A DNA stretch of 64,000 nt from Roseivivax sp. THAF197b. GTDB taxonomy: Bacteria > Pseudomonadota > Alphaproteobacteria > Rhodobacterales > Rhodobacteraceae. Location: NCBI RefSeq assembly GCF_009363255.1, contig NZ_CP045318.1, forward strand, positions 2,903,501-2,967,500, in the 5' to 3' direction. Positions 9,628-18,113 of this stretch are shown one piece after another (position 1 is the first letter of the stretch; every line of letters begins with the position of its first letter). The translations under genes were made by a program, and so were the position numbers. The notes below the pieces were generated by a model. That model had not been told where the DNA came from, made no database searches, and was given only the letters and a program-made list of their open reading frames with translations.

Positions 9628-10125
9628 TCAGACCTTGAGGCCTCGCCCGCCGCGATGCAGGCCGGGTGCGTTCTCTGCGTCCATGCGCAGGCGGGAAAAG
9701 GTCTCATCAAGCACGGGCTCGACGCGGATCTCCGCGCGGATGTCACGTTGGCCGATGATGGCCTCGCGGATCTCGCCCTCGAAGGTCACCTCGGGCTGAT
9801 CGAAAGACGATAGCAGCGCCCGTTCCGACTTGGCCGTGATGATCGACTTGTCGGTGCGCAGATGCGCCGTCAGTTCACGCGACACGTTGTCAGCGAGCAG
9901 TTCGAGAACCGGCGCCCGTCCATCGTCAACGTCGTCTGGCAGCTTCGTTGCGAGCGGATACGGCACAAAGGTCTCGCCGTCGCGGGTCTTCGGGTCGACA
10001 TGGGCCACCAGGCGCACCGGCGCCTGCCACGTCGCCCGATCGAGCGTCAGGTATTCGATGACAGTCTCGTCGGGGTTCTCGTCGAACATCGCCTGCCGGA
10101 ATGTGGGGGAAAGGTCTCTGCTCAT
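9628..10125 (-). CDS. Minor tail protein, gpL position (DUF1833-like)
   Basis: A 165-residue protein between the gpM-position gene and the NlpC/P60 gene. Features seen: an N-terminal region MSRDLSPTFRQAMFDENPDE and a beta-rich middle part (VPYPLATKLPDDVDDG), reminiscent of DUF1833 phage proteins that occupy the lambda L slot. Lambda L carries an iron-sulfur cluster bound by four cysteines; this protein has none, so it is at best a positional counterpart. It is part of the minus-strand tail operon and has no membrane segment. Confidence 0.55.
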   Translation of the reverse strand: MSRDLSPTFRQAMFDENPDETVIEYLTLDRATWQAPVRLVAHVDPKTRDGETFVPYPLATKLPDDVDDGRAPVLELLADNVSRELTAHLRTDKSIITAKSERALLSSFDQPEVTFEGEIREAIIGQRDIRAEIRVEPVLDETFSRLRMDAENAPGLHRGGRGLKV

Positions 10126-10152
10126 GGCAAGATTTCCTTCGCGGAATAGGCC

Positions 10153-10518
10153 TCAGACATAGAAGACGAGGTCGGCCTCGACAGATACGCGGAGACCCTG
10201 CGGCGCGACTCGATACGGAGTTTCGACCTGGAAACGGTAAGTCCGGATCACACCGTTCAGCGGATCGCTGGCCTCAAACGGGTGAAGTCCGTTTGCGAGA
10301 TCGACCTCGAAAAACTGCTCGAATGTCGCAAGCTGAGCGAGGCTGATGTTATTGATCCGGCCCTGGAAGATACGCGGCGCGATCGACGACAGGGGCCTGC
10401 GCTTGGGCGGCCCAATCGAAAATTGGCTTTCGAGAAAGGTGCCCGACGGGCCGGATCTTCGGTAGCCTTCGCGAGACGCAAAGAAAGGAATGCCTGCAGG
10501 CCAGCTTGGCATGCTCAA
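10153..10518 (-). CDS. Minor tail protein, gpM position
   Basis: A 121-residue beta-rich protein directly after the tape-measure gene, with which it overlaps by 4 bp. In lambda the gene in this slot encodes tail-tip protein M. Sequence features are an N-terminal proline-rich stretch (SMPSWPAGIPFF) and a repetitive beta C-terminus (RTYRFQVETPYRV, RVSVEADLVFYV), consistent with a small tail-hub subunit. The function is from position; the sequence alone does not identify a family. Confidence 0.55.
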   Translation of the reverse strand: MSMPSWPAGIPFFASREGYRRSGPSGTFLESQFSIGPPKRRPLSSIAPRIFQGRINNISLAQLATFEQFFEVDLANGLHPFEASDPLNGVIRTYRFQVETPYRVAPQGLRVSVEADLVFYV

Positions 10519-13500
10519 GTCCTCCGTTTCGGCGTTTTCGACAGCCCGTAAGCCTCGCGAAACTCCCGCTGATAGGATCCAGCGCGCAGTTCAGCGCGCA
10601 CCGACTCCCGAATGACAAGGCGAAAATCCCCGTTGCCATCCATGCGCGGCGCTTCGGCCTCGATCGGCGCGCCATGATTTTCGATGACGAACTTGCCGAT
10701 GCCGAAAGAGGACGCGCCGCCTCCCGACATACCGTCACGCACCGACCGCCCCAGCCCGCCACCATCGGCGAACTTCGGGAAGCGCCGCTGCCGCACCGCT
10801 TCCATGAAGGCCGGGCCGTAATAATCCACGGAGGCCGCGGGCTGCATGAATTCGCCTGCGGACCCCCAGAAAAGATGATTGTCCTGCCGCTTGCCTCCCG
10901 CGCCGGTCAGCTGACCAGCCGCACGCCGGACCGTCGGGAAACCGCCGCCGCCCGCATAGCCCGGAATGCTTCCGCCGTTCGCGTTGCCCGGTGCCGCGAC
11001 CTCGACAGCCGGGGCGGGAGTTCCGAAACCCGCAGCCAGGTTTAAAAAAATATCATCGAGAAGCCCGCCCAGCGTTTCCCAGACGGGATCGAAAGCCAGT
11101 TCCCAGAGCCTGCCGGTGATGTAAGACGCGATCTCGTCGATCGCGGCCATTGCGCCTTCACCGCCCGGCTTCAGATTGTCGAAAGCGGATCTGACCGCAT
11201 CCTTTGAAGCCTCGAGATCTTCCGCGGATTTTTCCGTTGCCTGCTTCGATTGCTCCTGCGCTGCCGTGCGCGCAGCCAGGGCGTCGGCCTGCTCGCGATA
11301 GACATCGATCAGGAGGCGGCCATCTTCGGTCAGCTGCTTTTCCGGATCGATCCCTGCCTTTTTCGCGGCGGTCAGTTGCTCGAACATGAACCGAAGGCGC
11401 GCCTGCTCGCCCGCACTTTTCCCGGCGAGCGACGCTTCGAGCTCAAGCTGTGCGATCTGATCGTCACCGATTTCCAGGAGGCGCTGAAGAGTCTCGGCCT
11501 GTTCGGCGCGCTCAGCTGTCAATTCGGCTGCCGCTTCCTTGGCTTTACGCTCTGCTTCTTCGGCATCTTTGATAAATGCCTCCTCCTGGGCACCGACGCC
11601 AATATTCCGACTAAAGATCGCGGCTTCAGTATTTCGCCGACCGCGGTTGATCCCCTTGTTATCTCCGCCGAGCCCACGGATCGCCTCGGCGATATCCGCA
11701 TTCGTTCCGCCGCGCACCTCATCCAGGATCCGTTTTGGCAGAGATCCGTAATTATAGGCGATCGAGTTGAGTGCAGCCTGCTGCGCTGCCGTGAATGACG
11801 AAAATCGGTCACTGCCGATCTGACGCACGACCGTGCTCTGGAATTCGCCGATGCGGCGATAAAGGTCGCGGTTCGCTTCCTCCACGCTAATCCGCATTCC
11901 CTCGACGACCTCCTTCGAAGAGCCATCGGGGAGCGTGATCGTGTCGGACCCATATCCAATTCTGAGGGCATTAACGTCCCATTTCGGTGTAGGAATAAAG
12001 CTCTCAAGCCGCCGGAGCAAAACCGCAGTCGCCTCGCGCCCGTCAGTAGTTCCGCTGAGCGCTTTGATGATCCCCTCGCCGGTTTCGGACACCGCCACTG
12101 ACGCCTGCCGCGTCCGAACGTATTCGCCATGCGCTGAAATCAGTTTCTTTACGGCCGCCGCGGCCTCTGTCGCGCTTTCCTCGGTCGAATCGAATGGACG
12201 GCTTCCGTCGATCTCTTCGCTCAGGTCGAGATTGCCCTGCAGCGCATCGTTCAACTCGTCGACAGCCGCCTCCGTATCGGCCAGCTGTTCGATGTTCTCG
12301 CGGAAGCCCGAAAGCCCCTCCGAGCGCAAAAGCTTACCCGCCTCTGCTGCCTCCGTGATGGCGTTAATCAAATCGAAGAAGGCAGCCGCAAGATCCTGCT
12401 CGTTGGTTGCAGCATCCACCCGGGCTAGCTCATCGGCAAAGAGGCCGGTTTCCCGCGCGATATCGACCATACGCCTCAAGACTTCATCGCCCGCCAGGGC
12501 CGCACCGGAATCGACTGCATCTAGCAGCACATCCCGCACTGTCTCGAGCTCCGAGCCGATTGCCCGCAGCTGGTCGAATTCAGCAAGAAAGGCACGCGCA
12601 TCGATCTTTCCGGCCTCAAGCGCACGAGCGGTTTCCGAGATCGACAGAACAAACGAGTTTAACTCCCCATCGGCCACAGTTTGTCCGGTCCGATTGGCAC
12701 GCCGCTTGTCCCCCCGGCTACCCGACCGCCGCAACTTGTTTTGAAAGTCGTCTATGCCGTCTGTATCAAACAGGCTCCCCGACATAGCCGCGCGAGCCTC
12801 TGAGTAGGTTCGCTGCGCATCCGTCAGTGCCTGCTGCAGCTGGGCACGGCTTTGCTCGAGCATCTTGCGCGTGGCCTCGGACACCTCCCCGCCGAGCGTC
12901 TTCTGCTCTTCTGCGGCCCTGCGGCTTGCCTCACGGTAAGAATCGAGCGCCCGTGCCCCCTCATTCGCAGCGCTTTCAGCCGCGTCGAGCGCATCAGAGG
13001 TGCGGTCGAGATCGACGAAGAACGCGGCCAGCGAAGCGGCTGTGATCGCCAGCGAAAGCGGCCCGCCCAAAACGCCGGTCAGCACGCGCGCCGCCGCGCC
13101 CAGCCGTGAGATCGGCGCAAGGCCGCGCTGTGCCGCCGTGCCAACGCCTGTGACGGCCCCTGCAATCTCGATATAGGCCGCGCGCATCGCGACGGCTTTC
13201 GCCACCGCCAGGGTGACCCCACGTCCGACCAGATAGACGATAAGGGCCTGCGCCACACGCTCGGCGATCTCTTCGACCTCCTCGAAGTTCTCTGACAGGT
13301 AGCGCAGCGCTTCGGTGAGGCGCCGCGTGGCATCCTCTGCCAGTTCGAGCCCGCCACTATCAGCCGCAGTGAGCTGAAGCGCCTCCCATGCGGCGTTCAC
13401 TTCGCGCAAAGCGCCTTGCAGCCCCTGCAACCGAACCTCCGCTTGATCCTCTGCCGAGACTTGCCCGAGCGCCTCCCCGAGCTCCCTGAAGCCTGCCGCG

Positions 13501-14516
13501 CCCGTGTCAGCCAGCAGCAAGGCTGTTCGGATCGCGTCCGTGCCGAAGATCGACTGAAACGCCGAATTGCGCGCGCTATCGCTCAGTCCCTTCACGCCCT
13601 CTTCCAGCTCGCCCGTGATCTCGAGCATGGATTTCATGGAGCCGTCGGTGTTGTAGAACTCGAGGCCCAGTTCGCGCATCGCCGTGGCGGCCTCCTTTGA
13701 CTGCGGATTGAGACGCTGCAGAAAGTTCTTGAAGCTGGTGCCCGCATCCGAGCCGGAGGCGAAGCCCGACGCGGTTGCCGATAGCGCGGTCAGAAACTCT
13801 TGATAATCGGCCCCGAAGCTGCCGACCACGCCGCCCGCCTGACCGATCGCCAAGCGCAGATCATCAAAACTGAACTTCGATGTCAGCGCGGCCCCGGCAA
13901 TCGCGTCCGCGACCGCCGGAAGCTCTGACGCCTCGAGCCGGAACTGCTGCATGACATCGGTCACGAGATCCCCAGCGGGTGCAAGTTCGGCGCCAAGGCC
14001 ACCGGCGAGGCTGACCGTGGCCTTCAATGCCCCGCCAAGGATCGCTTCGGCATCAAGTCCGTTTTTCGCGAGAACCTCGATAGCATCAGCCGCTTCGCGC
14101 GCTGTGAACGCAGTCGTAGCGCCCGTGTCACGTGCCGCGTTCCGGAGGCGTTCAAGCACTTCGACCGGCGCCCGTGTCGCGGCTTCGACCCTCTTCATAG
14201 ACGCCTCGAACTGCCCAGCCACATTGATCGAGGAGCGTCCGAAGGCGGCGAGGCCGCCTGCAAGTGCCGTCGTTCCCAGAAGACGGCCGAGCCGCTGCAG
14301 TGCGGGGATCTCGCCGGAGAGGCCGCGCAGGCCGCCCCTCAGATCCTTCGACGCTCGGTTCGTGGCCTTAAGCCCTGCGGTTGCGGGGCGCGCTGCGCCT
14401 TCGATCATCTTCAGGCTGCGCTCGCCATCCTTGCCAAGCGACCGCAGATCCGCCTCGAGCTGGCGCTTGCCCTCCGCTGAAAGGCGGATGCTGTAGTTTC
14501 GGACCGTCGTGTTCAT
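10515..14516 (-). CDS. Tail tape measure protein with internal GH24 lysozyme domain
   Basis: A 1,333-residue protein in the lambda H position, which sets tail length and passes into the cell envelope at infection. The N-terminus (NYSIRLSAEGKRQLEADLRS) and the FDDLRLAIGQAGGV and AAQQGLAP-type helical regions are typical of siphophage tape measures. Hydrophobic segments lie near residues 480-510. At about residues 815-965 an inserted domain carries LLRRLESF followed by IGYGSDT and AALNSIAYNYG. This matches the Glu/Asp/Thr layout of phage-type lysozymes (glycoside hydrolase 24), so the protein probably cuts peptidoglycan during DNA entry. A glycine-rich C-terminus follows. The start ATG at 14516 overlaps the T-position gene by 4 bp. 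Confidence 0.85.
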   Translation of the reverse strand: MNTTVRNYSIRLSAEGKRQLEADLRSLGKDGERSLKMIEGAARPATAGLKATNRASKDLRGGLRGLSGEIPALQRLGRLLGTTALAGGLAAFGRSSINVAGQFEASMKRVEAATRAPVEVLERLRNAARDTGATTAFTAREAADAIEVLAKNGLDAEAILGGALKATVSLAGGLGAELAPAGDLVTDVMQQFRLEASELPAVADAIAGAALTSKFSFDDLRLAIGQAGGVVGSFGADYQEFLTALSATASGFASGSDAGTSFKNFLQRLNPQSKEAATAMRELGLEFYNTDGSMKSMLEITGELEEGVKGLSDSARNSAFQSIFGTDAIRTALLLADTGAAGFRELGEALGQVSAEDQAEVRLQGLQGALREVNAAWEALQLTAADSGGLELAEDATRRLTEALRYLSENFEEVEEIAERVAQALIVYLVGRGVTLAVAKAVAMRAAYIEIAGAVTGVGTAAQRGLAPISRLGAAARVLTGVLGGPLSLAITAASLAAFFVDLDRTSDALDAAESAANEGARALDSYREASRRAAEEQKTLGGEVSEATRKMLEQSRAQLQQALTDAQRTYSEARAAMSGSLFDTDGIDDFQNKLRRSGSRGDKRRANRTGQTVADGELNSFVLSISETARALEAGKIDARAFLAEFDQLRAIGSELETVRDVLLDAVDSGAALAGDEVLRRMVDIARETGLFADELARVDAATNEQDLAAAFFDLINAITEAAEAGKLLRSEGLSGFRENIEQLADTEAAVDELNDALQGNLDLSEEIDGSRPFDSTEESATEAAAAVKKLISAHGEYVRTRQASVAVSETGEGIIKALSGTTDGREATAVLLRRLESFIPTPKWDVNALRIGYGSDTITLPDGSSKEVVEGMRISVEEANRDLYRRIGEFQSTVVRQIGSDRFSSFTAAQQAALNSIAYNYGSLPKRILDEVRGGTNADIAEAIRGLGGDNKGINRGRRNTEAAIFSRNIGVGAQEEAFIKDAEEAERKAKEAAAELTAERAEQAETLQRLLEIGDDQIAQLELEASLAGKSAGEQARLRFMFEQLTAAKKAGIDPEKQLTEDGRLLIDVYREQADALAARTAAQEQSKQATEKSAEDLEASKDAVRSAFDNLKPGGEGAMAAIDEIASYITGRLWELAFDPVWETLGGLLDDIFLNLAAGFGTPAPAVEVAAPGNANGGSIPGYAGGGGFPTVRRAAGQLTGAGGKRQDNHLFWGSAGEFMQPAASVDYYGPAFMEAVRQRRFPKFADGGGLGRSVRDGMSGGGASSFGIGKFVIENHGAPIEAEAPRMDGNGDFRLVIRESVRAELRAGSYQREFREAYGLSKTPKRRT

Positions 14517-14824
14517 GGATCACCGTTCTGGCGGGCGGCGTCGGCCGCGCTCTTGATGCCCTGCTCCCAGTAAGGCAGCAGGATCGCGAGGATTTTTGGA
14601 TCGTGCCCGCGCGCGGCGAGCAGCGTCGTCGTGGCGCCAAGATCGAGGCCGATAAACCCCTGCCATCCCGTGCGCATCTGGCTGCCGATCGCCGAAGCGT
14701 CGGCCGCCAGAGCCCGGCCCTCGATCGAGCGCGGGCGATGTGTGATTTCCGGGCATGCGCCCTCGCCGCCGAACCGCGCGCAGGCAAAGCTCTCAGAGCC
14801 TGGACACCCTGCGCAGTGGCTCAA
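14513..14824 (-). CDS. T-position tail assembly chaperone frame (gpT-like)
   Basis: A 103-residue frame between the G-position gene and the tape measure, the lambda T slot. It can start at an ATG at 14824 that overlaps the G stop (ATGA). It is also exactly in the -1 frame of G, and the frame stays open back to a GGGAAAC slippery heptamer at 14863-14869, so it is probably made mainly as a G-T fusion by frameshifting, as in lambda. The N-terminal half has four cysteines (CAGC, then two more), unusual for this role and possibly metal-binding. The rest (FIGLDLGATTTLLAA and AILLPYWEQGI) is helical. Confidence 0.6.
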   Translation of the reverse strand: MSHCAGCPGSESFACARFGGEGACPEITHRPRSIEGRALAADASAIGSQMRTGWQGFIGLDLGATTTLLAARGHDPKILAILLPYWEQGIKSAADAARQNGDP

Positions 14825-15282
14825 GCCTCCGCTGAAGCGGTATCTTGCGAGGGCGCGGAGCCGTTTCCCTCCGAAACCAGAACGTGAAACGGCAAGAGGA
14901 TCTCGCGCTGCAGTGTCTGTCCGGCACCGGGGAAGAGATCGAGAAATTCGAGGATCGACCGCCGGTCAAAAGATGCGGGTGTGCCAGCCTCGGTCTCGAC
15001 ACCCTCCCAGCCTTCCCCGTAACGCTGCAGAAGCACCAAAAGGAGAGCCTGGGCGAAGTCGCCGCGGAACGCATCTTCGACTTCGGGCGGCATGTCCTCC
15101 TCGTCGATAGCCTCGACCGCGGCCGCATCCATTGGCGATCGGCTCTCCTCGGCGATCCGCACCGCGCTGGCCTCGGCGTTCTTGAAGTCGGCAAAGGTGA
15201 AGGGGCGCACATGAAAGACCACACCGTATCCGATATCGATACGACGTGGCCCCATGAGTTTGCGCGACAATCGCAACGCCAT
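14821..15282 (-). CDS. Tail assembly chaperone, gpG-like
   Basis: I start this gene at the ATG at 15282, one base after the stop of the tail-tube gene; the longer frame reaches back into that gene. It gives 153 residues. In lambda G and the frameshifted G-T coat the tape measure during tail assembly. This protein has the usual acidic helical centre (VEAIDEEDMPPEVEDAF) and a low-complexity C-terminus. Near its end the codons GAG GGA AAC contain a GGGAAAC heptamer in the correct X-XXY-YYZ phase for a -1 shift into the T frame. Confidence 0.65.
   Translation of the reverse strand: MALRLSRKLMGPRRIDIGYGVVFHVRPFTFADFKNAEASAVRIAEESRSPMDAAAVEAIDEEDMPPEVEDAFRGDFAQALLLVLLQRYGEGWEGVETEAGTPASFDRRSILEFLDLFPGAGQTLQREILLPFHVLVSEGNGSAPSQDTASAEA
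14863..14869 (-). other. Candidate -1 ribosomal frameshift site GGGAAAC (G to G-T)
   Basis: On the minus strand the heptamer reads G GGA AAC in the frame of the G-position gene, 40 bases before its stop. A slip by one base enters the T-position frame, which has no stop from here to 14513. Lambda uses GGGAAAG at the same place between G and T. I see no need for another explanation, but the seven bases alone could occur by chance. Confidence 0.65.
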
Positions 15283-15283
15283 A

Positions 15284-16258
15284 TCAGGCCGGGTTCGCGT
15301 AGTCTGCGGTTTGGTTCTTGAGCGTGATCGTCGCCAGTTCGACGCCCGGCGCCGGACGCTCGGCACGCCAGTTGAACTGCGCGGAGATCGGACCGCGGCC
15401 CTCGATCGGAATGCCCGTCATCTCGAAACGAACATCCGGCATGTCGATCAGGAGCGACTTCGTCGCGGAGATCAGCAATTCGAGCTGAAGATTTACCGCC
15501 GTGTTGTTCGCCCCGTAATCGTACCAGGTATTGTCGCGATAGCGTGCCGAGACCGATCCGGACAGCCCCCACCGCGGGCTCTCGAAGCCCGCGGCCGAGG
15601 GCGACTGGTTCAGCGTTTCCTGATCCATCTCGACGCCCGATGTCAGCGTCAGATCAACGCCAGTGATCTCCGCGACCGGCGCGCCGCCCACCAGTGCCCG
15701 GCCCTGGAATCCCACCGGCACAGCATCGGGTTCATAGAGGATAGGTGCGCTGTCGATCACGGCGCCGAGCTTTGCTTCCGAGCGGCCCATCATATTCAGC
15801 GTGGCACGTGCGCGCTGGCCGTCTTTCCGTGCGGCAATCTCGAGGCTTGTGCAGGTCAAGCTGTCCTGCACGAAATGCGTGCCGATGCGCGTGTGCGAAA
15901 TCCCGTGGGTCAGGACCGGGATGACCGGCTGCGCCTTCGGAGTGAAGACGTGCTCATAATTCGGATCCGCGCCAGTCGTTACGGGTGCGCCCAGGATGCT
16001 GCGCAGATGCCAGCCGAAGGAGTTGATGCCGATCGGAACGACCATGGCGCCCGACAGGCTGCGAAGGCCTTGCACCGAGTCGCCCGGGAACGCATCGCCA
16101 TAGATCGCGTCATCCTCGGTCCGATCCTCGCTCTGCGAGACGTTGTAGCTGTAGAACGGGAGCGCCATGAATGCGCCCGCTGCGCTCGCCTCAGCGGTGC
16201 CGAACGCCGCCTGCTGGCGCGCGAGGAGTTTGGCTTCATCGCCGCGTGCATTGGTCAT
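15284..16258 (-). CDS. Phage tail tube protein, gpV position
   Basis: I take the ATG at 16258 as the start, sharing one base with the stop of the U-position gene (TGATG); the long upstream extension is an arginine-rich shadow. The 324-residue product fits siphophage tail-tube proteins: MTNARGDEAKLLARQQAAFGT at the start, a beta-rich middle with a THTRIG/DSLTCTSLEIAA-like core, and an extended C-terminal domain. Tube proteins polymerise around the tape measure. It is longer than lambda V (246 residues), which may mean an extra surface domain. Confidence 0.75.
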   Translation of the reverse strand: MTNARGDEAKLLARQQAAFGTAEASAAGAFMALPFYSYNVSQSEDRTEDDAIYGDAFPGDSVQGLRSLSGAMVVPIGINSFGWHLRSILGAPVTTGADPNYEHVFTPKAQPVIPVLTHGISHTRIGTHFVQDSLTCTSLEIAARKDGQRARATLNMMGRSEAKLGAVIDSAPILYEPDAVPVGFQGRALVGGAPVAEITGVDLTLTSGVEMDQETLNQSPSAAGFESPRWGLSGSVSARYRDNTWYDYGANNTAVNLQLELLISATKSLLIDMPDVRFEMTGIPIEGRGPISAQFNWRAERPAPGVELATITLKNQTADYANPA

Positions 16259-16695
16259 CAGAGTGTCTCCATTGGATTTTGGGTGGTTTCGTAAAAGACG
16301 GTGACGGGCATCGTCGCCGCCTTCAGGCTTGCCGCGCCGTCCATCGGCACGACCTCGCTTTCTTGCGGCGCGTCGAGGCGGAGGTAGTCTACCGCGCCGC
16401 CCAGGTTGGAACCGATCAGCAGCGTTGCAATCTCTCTCAAAGCTGTGTCGAGCGCGGTCGACCGCGCCGTCTCGTCTGCGTTTTGGACCACGACCTCGAG
16501 CGTGAAGACCTGTGACCACTCGCGAACGCCGTCGCCCAGCCGCTCACCTTCTTCGCGCGGATCTTCCGGCATGACATTGATCAGCCCGTTCAGCGGGCAG
16601 ATTTCCGGCAATTCCCGCTTGCGCAGGATCGTCGCGATGTGCGGCGCGAGCGCGTCGACGAGCGCGAGCGTGATCGTTTCCTGTGGACTTGGCAT
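16258..16695 (-). CDS. Tail terminator, gpU-like
   Basis: A 145-residue protein in the lambda U position, where the product caps the growing tail and joins it to the head. The N-terminus (ETITLALVDALAPHIATILRKRELPEIC) and the central FTLEVVVQNADETARSTALDT are of minor tail protein U type: a helix followed by a beta sheet with paired strands. It overlaps its upstream neighbour by 1 bp and the tail-tube gene by 1 bp, so translation is coupled. Confidence 0.65.
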   Translation of the reverse strand: MPSPQETITLALVDALAPHIATILRKRELPEICPLNGLINVMPEDPREEGERLGDGVREWSQVFTLEVVVQNADETARSTALDTALREIATLLIGSNLGGAVDYLRLDAPQESEVVPMDGAASLKAATMPVTVFYETTQNPMETL

Positions 16696-17351
16696 CAGGA
16701 TCTCCGGGGCAGGCGGCGAAACGCCTGGTCGATGTTTCTGGCAAGGTTGCCGGACGCCCCGGCACTGACTGCCTTCACGTTCAAGCGGCGTTTCAGACGG
16801 ACCTGCTGGACCAGGTAGAACATGGGCACAGTCTGCAGCCCGTAGCCGGTCTTCAGCGCGCGCTTGCTCCGCGAGCGGGCGTAGCCGCCGCGCTTGCCTT
16901 GCCGCTCGCGCTGATTATCGACGACGAGCAGCGACAGGTTCGACCGCACATAGACGTATCTGAGCGGGCCGAAGCGCGCCTCGGGGAAATTCGACGGCGA
17001 AAGGCGCTTACGATCAGTCCCTCGAGCGGGTGCGGCAGGCGTCGGGATTGCCAAGAACAGCCCGTTTTCGGAGCGAATGGTTGCGCCTTCGTCGAAGGTT
17101 CGGACAAGCTCCGGGGCCTTCGTGTAGACGACTGCAGCAGCGCCCAGAGAGGCCTGGCCTTTGGGGTACAACTGCAAGCGCCAGGAGCGCGACAGCCGAC
17201 GGCCGAGCCCGCGCTCAGTATCGACCCGAAGGGCGACCTGCACGTCGCGGCCGGTCTCATGCACGCCCACCGTGACAGCCTTTTCTGCGTCGGCCAGTTC
17301 CTCGCGCATATACCGCTCGAGATCGCCCCGGAGCGCTGCCTCGATCCGCAT
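16695..17351 (-). CDS. Neck/tail completion protein, gpZ position (DUF6441-like)
   Basis: A 218-residue basic protein between the FII and U positions, the place of lambda Z, which is needed to complete the tail-head connection. It starts MRIEAALRGDLERYMREELADAE and has a strongly basic middle (RQGKRGGYARSRSKRALK). Phage proteins like this are known as DUF6441 in Rhodobacteraceae phages, as far as I recognise them. It shares one base with the gene before it. Confidence 0.6.
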   Translation of the reverse strand: MRIEAALRGDLERYMREELADAEKAVTVGVHETGRDVQVALRVDTERGLGRRLSRSWRLQLYPKGQASLGAAAVVYTKAPELVRTFDEGATIRSENGLFLAIPTPAAPARGTDRKRLSPSNFPEARFGPLRYVYVRSNLSLLVVDNQRERQGKRGGYARSRSKRALKTGYGLQTVPMFYLVQQVRLKRRLNVKAVSAGASGNLARNIDQAFRRLPRRS

Positions 17352-17656
17352 CAGATCTGCACCGTGTTCAAGAGGTATTTGATCCGCCGCGGATCACGTG
17401 CCCTGGGTGGCGCCTGGACGCGAAACCGCTCGCTGCCGACCGCAAGGATCGAGCCCTTGCCGAGCCCTGTCGCCTCGGAGACGCGGATCTCGAAAAGCGC
17501 CGTCGAGGATTGCAGGTCGAGCGAGCCGACCTGGACGATGTCGTCGGGACGTGTCGGCAGAAGCCGCACCGCGCGAGCTTCACCGTCCGGATCAAAGGTG
17601 CCGTCGATGCCATGATGCTCGAAAGCGGCATCGACGGCGCGCGTGAAGTCGTCCAC
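17351..17656 (-). CDS. Head-tail joining protein, gpFII-like
   Basis: A 101-residue protein in the lambda FII position. The sequence (HGIDGTFDPDGEARAVRLLPTRPDD, then FEIRVSEATGLGKG and RFRVQAPP) matches the small beta-barrel head-tail joiner type, in which a loop is followed by alternating strands. FII sits at the bottom of the connector and receives the tail. The gene overlaps the Z-position gene by one base and lies two bases after its upstream neighbour. Confidence 0.65.
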   Translation of the reverse strand: MDDFTRAVDAAFEHHGIDGTFDPDGEARAVRLLPTRPDDIVQVGSLDLQSSTALFEIRVSEATGLGKGSILAVGSERFRVQAPPRARDPRRIKYLLNTVQI

Positions 17657-17658
17657 GG

Positions 17659-18021
17659 TCAGCCGGTTGCAGCGGTATCGGACTGACCGGCGGTGCCTGC
17701 GGTCGCATCGCTTGCCGCAGCGGCTATGGCCGTCGCGGACTTGCTGGTCTCAGCCGCGGCCTTACCGCCATCAGTCGACGCGGCACCCGAGGCGCCGGTC
17801 GTGGCCTCCGACTTCGGCTTGCGGCCCCTCTTCTTCGAAGCAGCGTGGGCGGGGGCATCCTTCGCGGGCGTGCGCTCGCCGGCCTTTTCCTTCTCGATCT
17901 CGCCCGCAACGGTGTCAGGCACGAAGCCCGACCAGCCAGCGGGAAGCGTGCGCTTCGTGCTGCTGCCAGTGCGATAGCTGAAGGACGCGGACATTTTCAC
18001 ATGAACGTCGGGTTTCGACAT
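17659..18021 (-). CDS. Low-complexity phage protein, gpFI position
   Basis: A 120-residue protein between capsid and FII genes. The first 40 residues look structured (MSKPDVHVKMSASFSYRTGS, then LPAGWSGFVPD); the rest is lysine, alanine, serine and threonine rich and includes KKRGRKPK, similar to an AT-hook-like or disordered basic tail. Lambda FI in the same position helps the DNA-packaging complex dock to the prohead, and a disordered tail would fit, but there is no sequence proof. Confidence 0.5.
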   Translation of the reverse strand: MSKPDVHVKMSASFSYRTGSSTKRTLPAGWSGFVPDTVAGEIEKEKAGERTPAKDAPAHAASKKRGRKPKSEATTGASGAASTDGGKAAAETSKSATAIAAAASDATAGTAGQSDTAATG

Positions 18022-18113
18022 TGGTTCTCTCCGGAAATGAATGGAAAGGCCCGGGCCTTCAGTGGCCCGGGCCTGGATCTCGCGAGCGCGTATCCTCAGA
18101 TCGCGACCGGACC

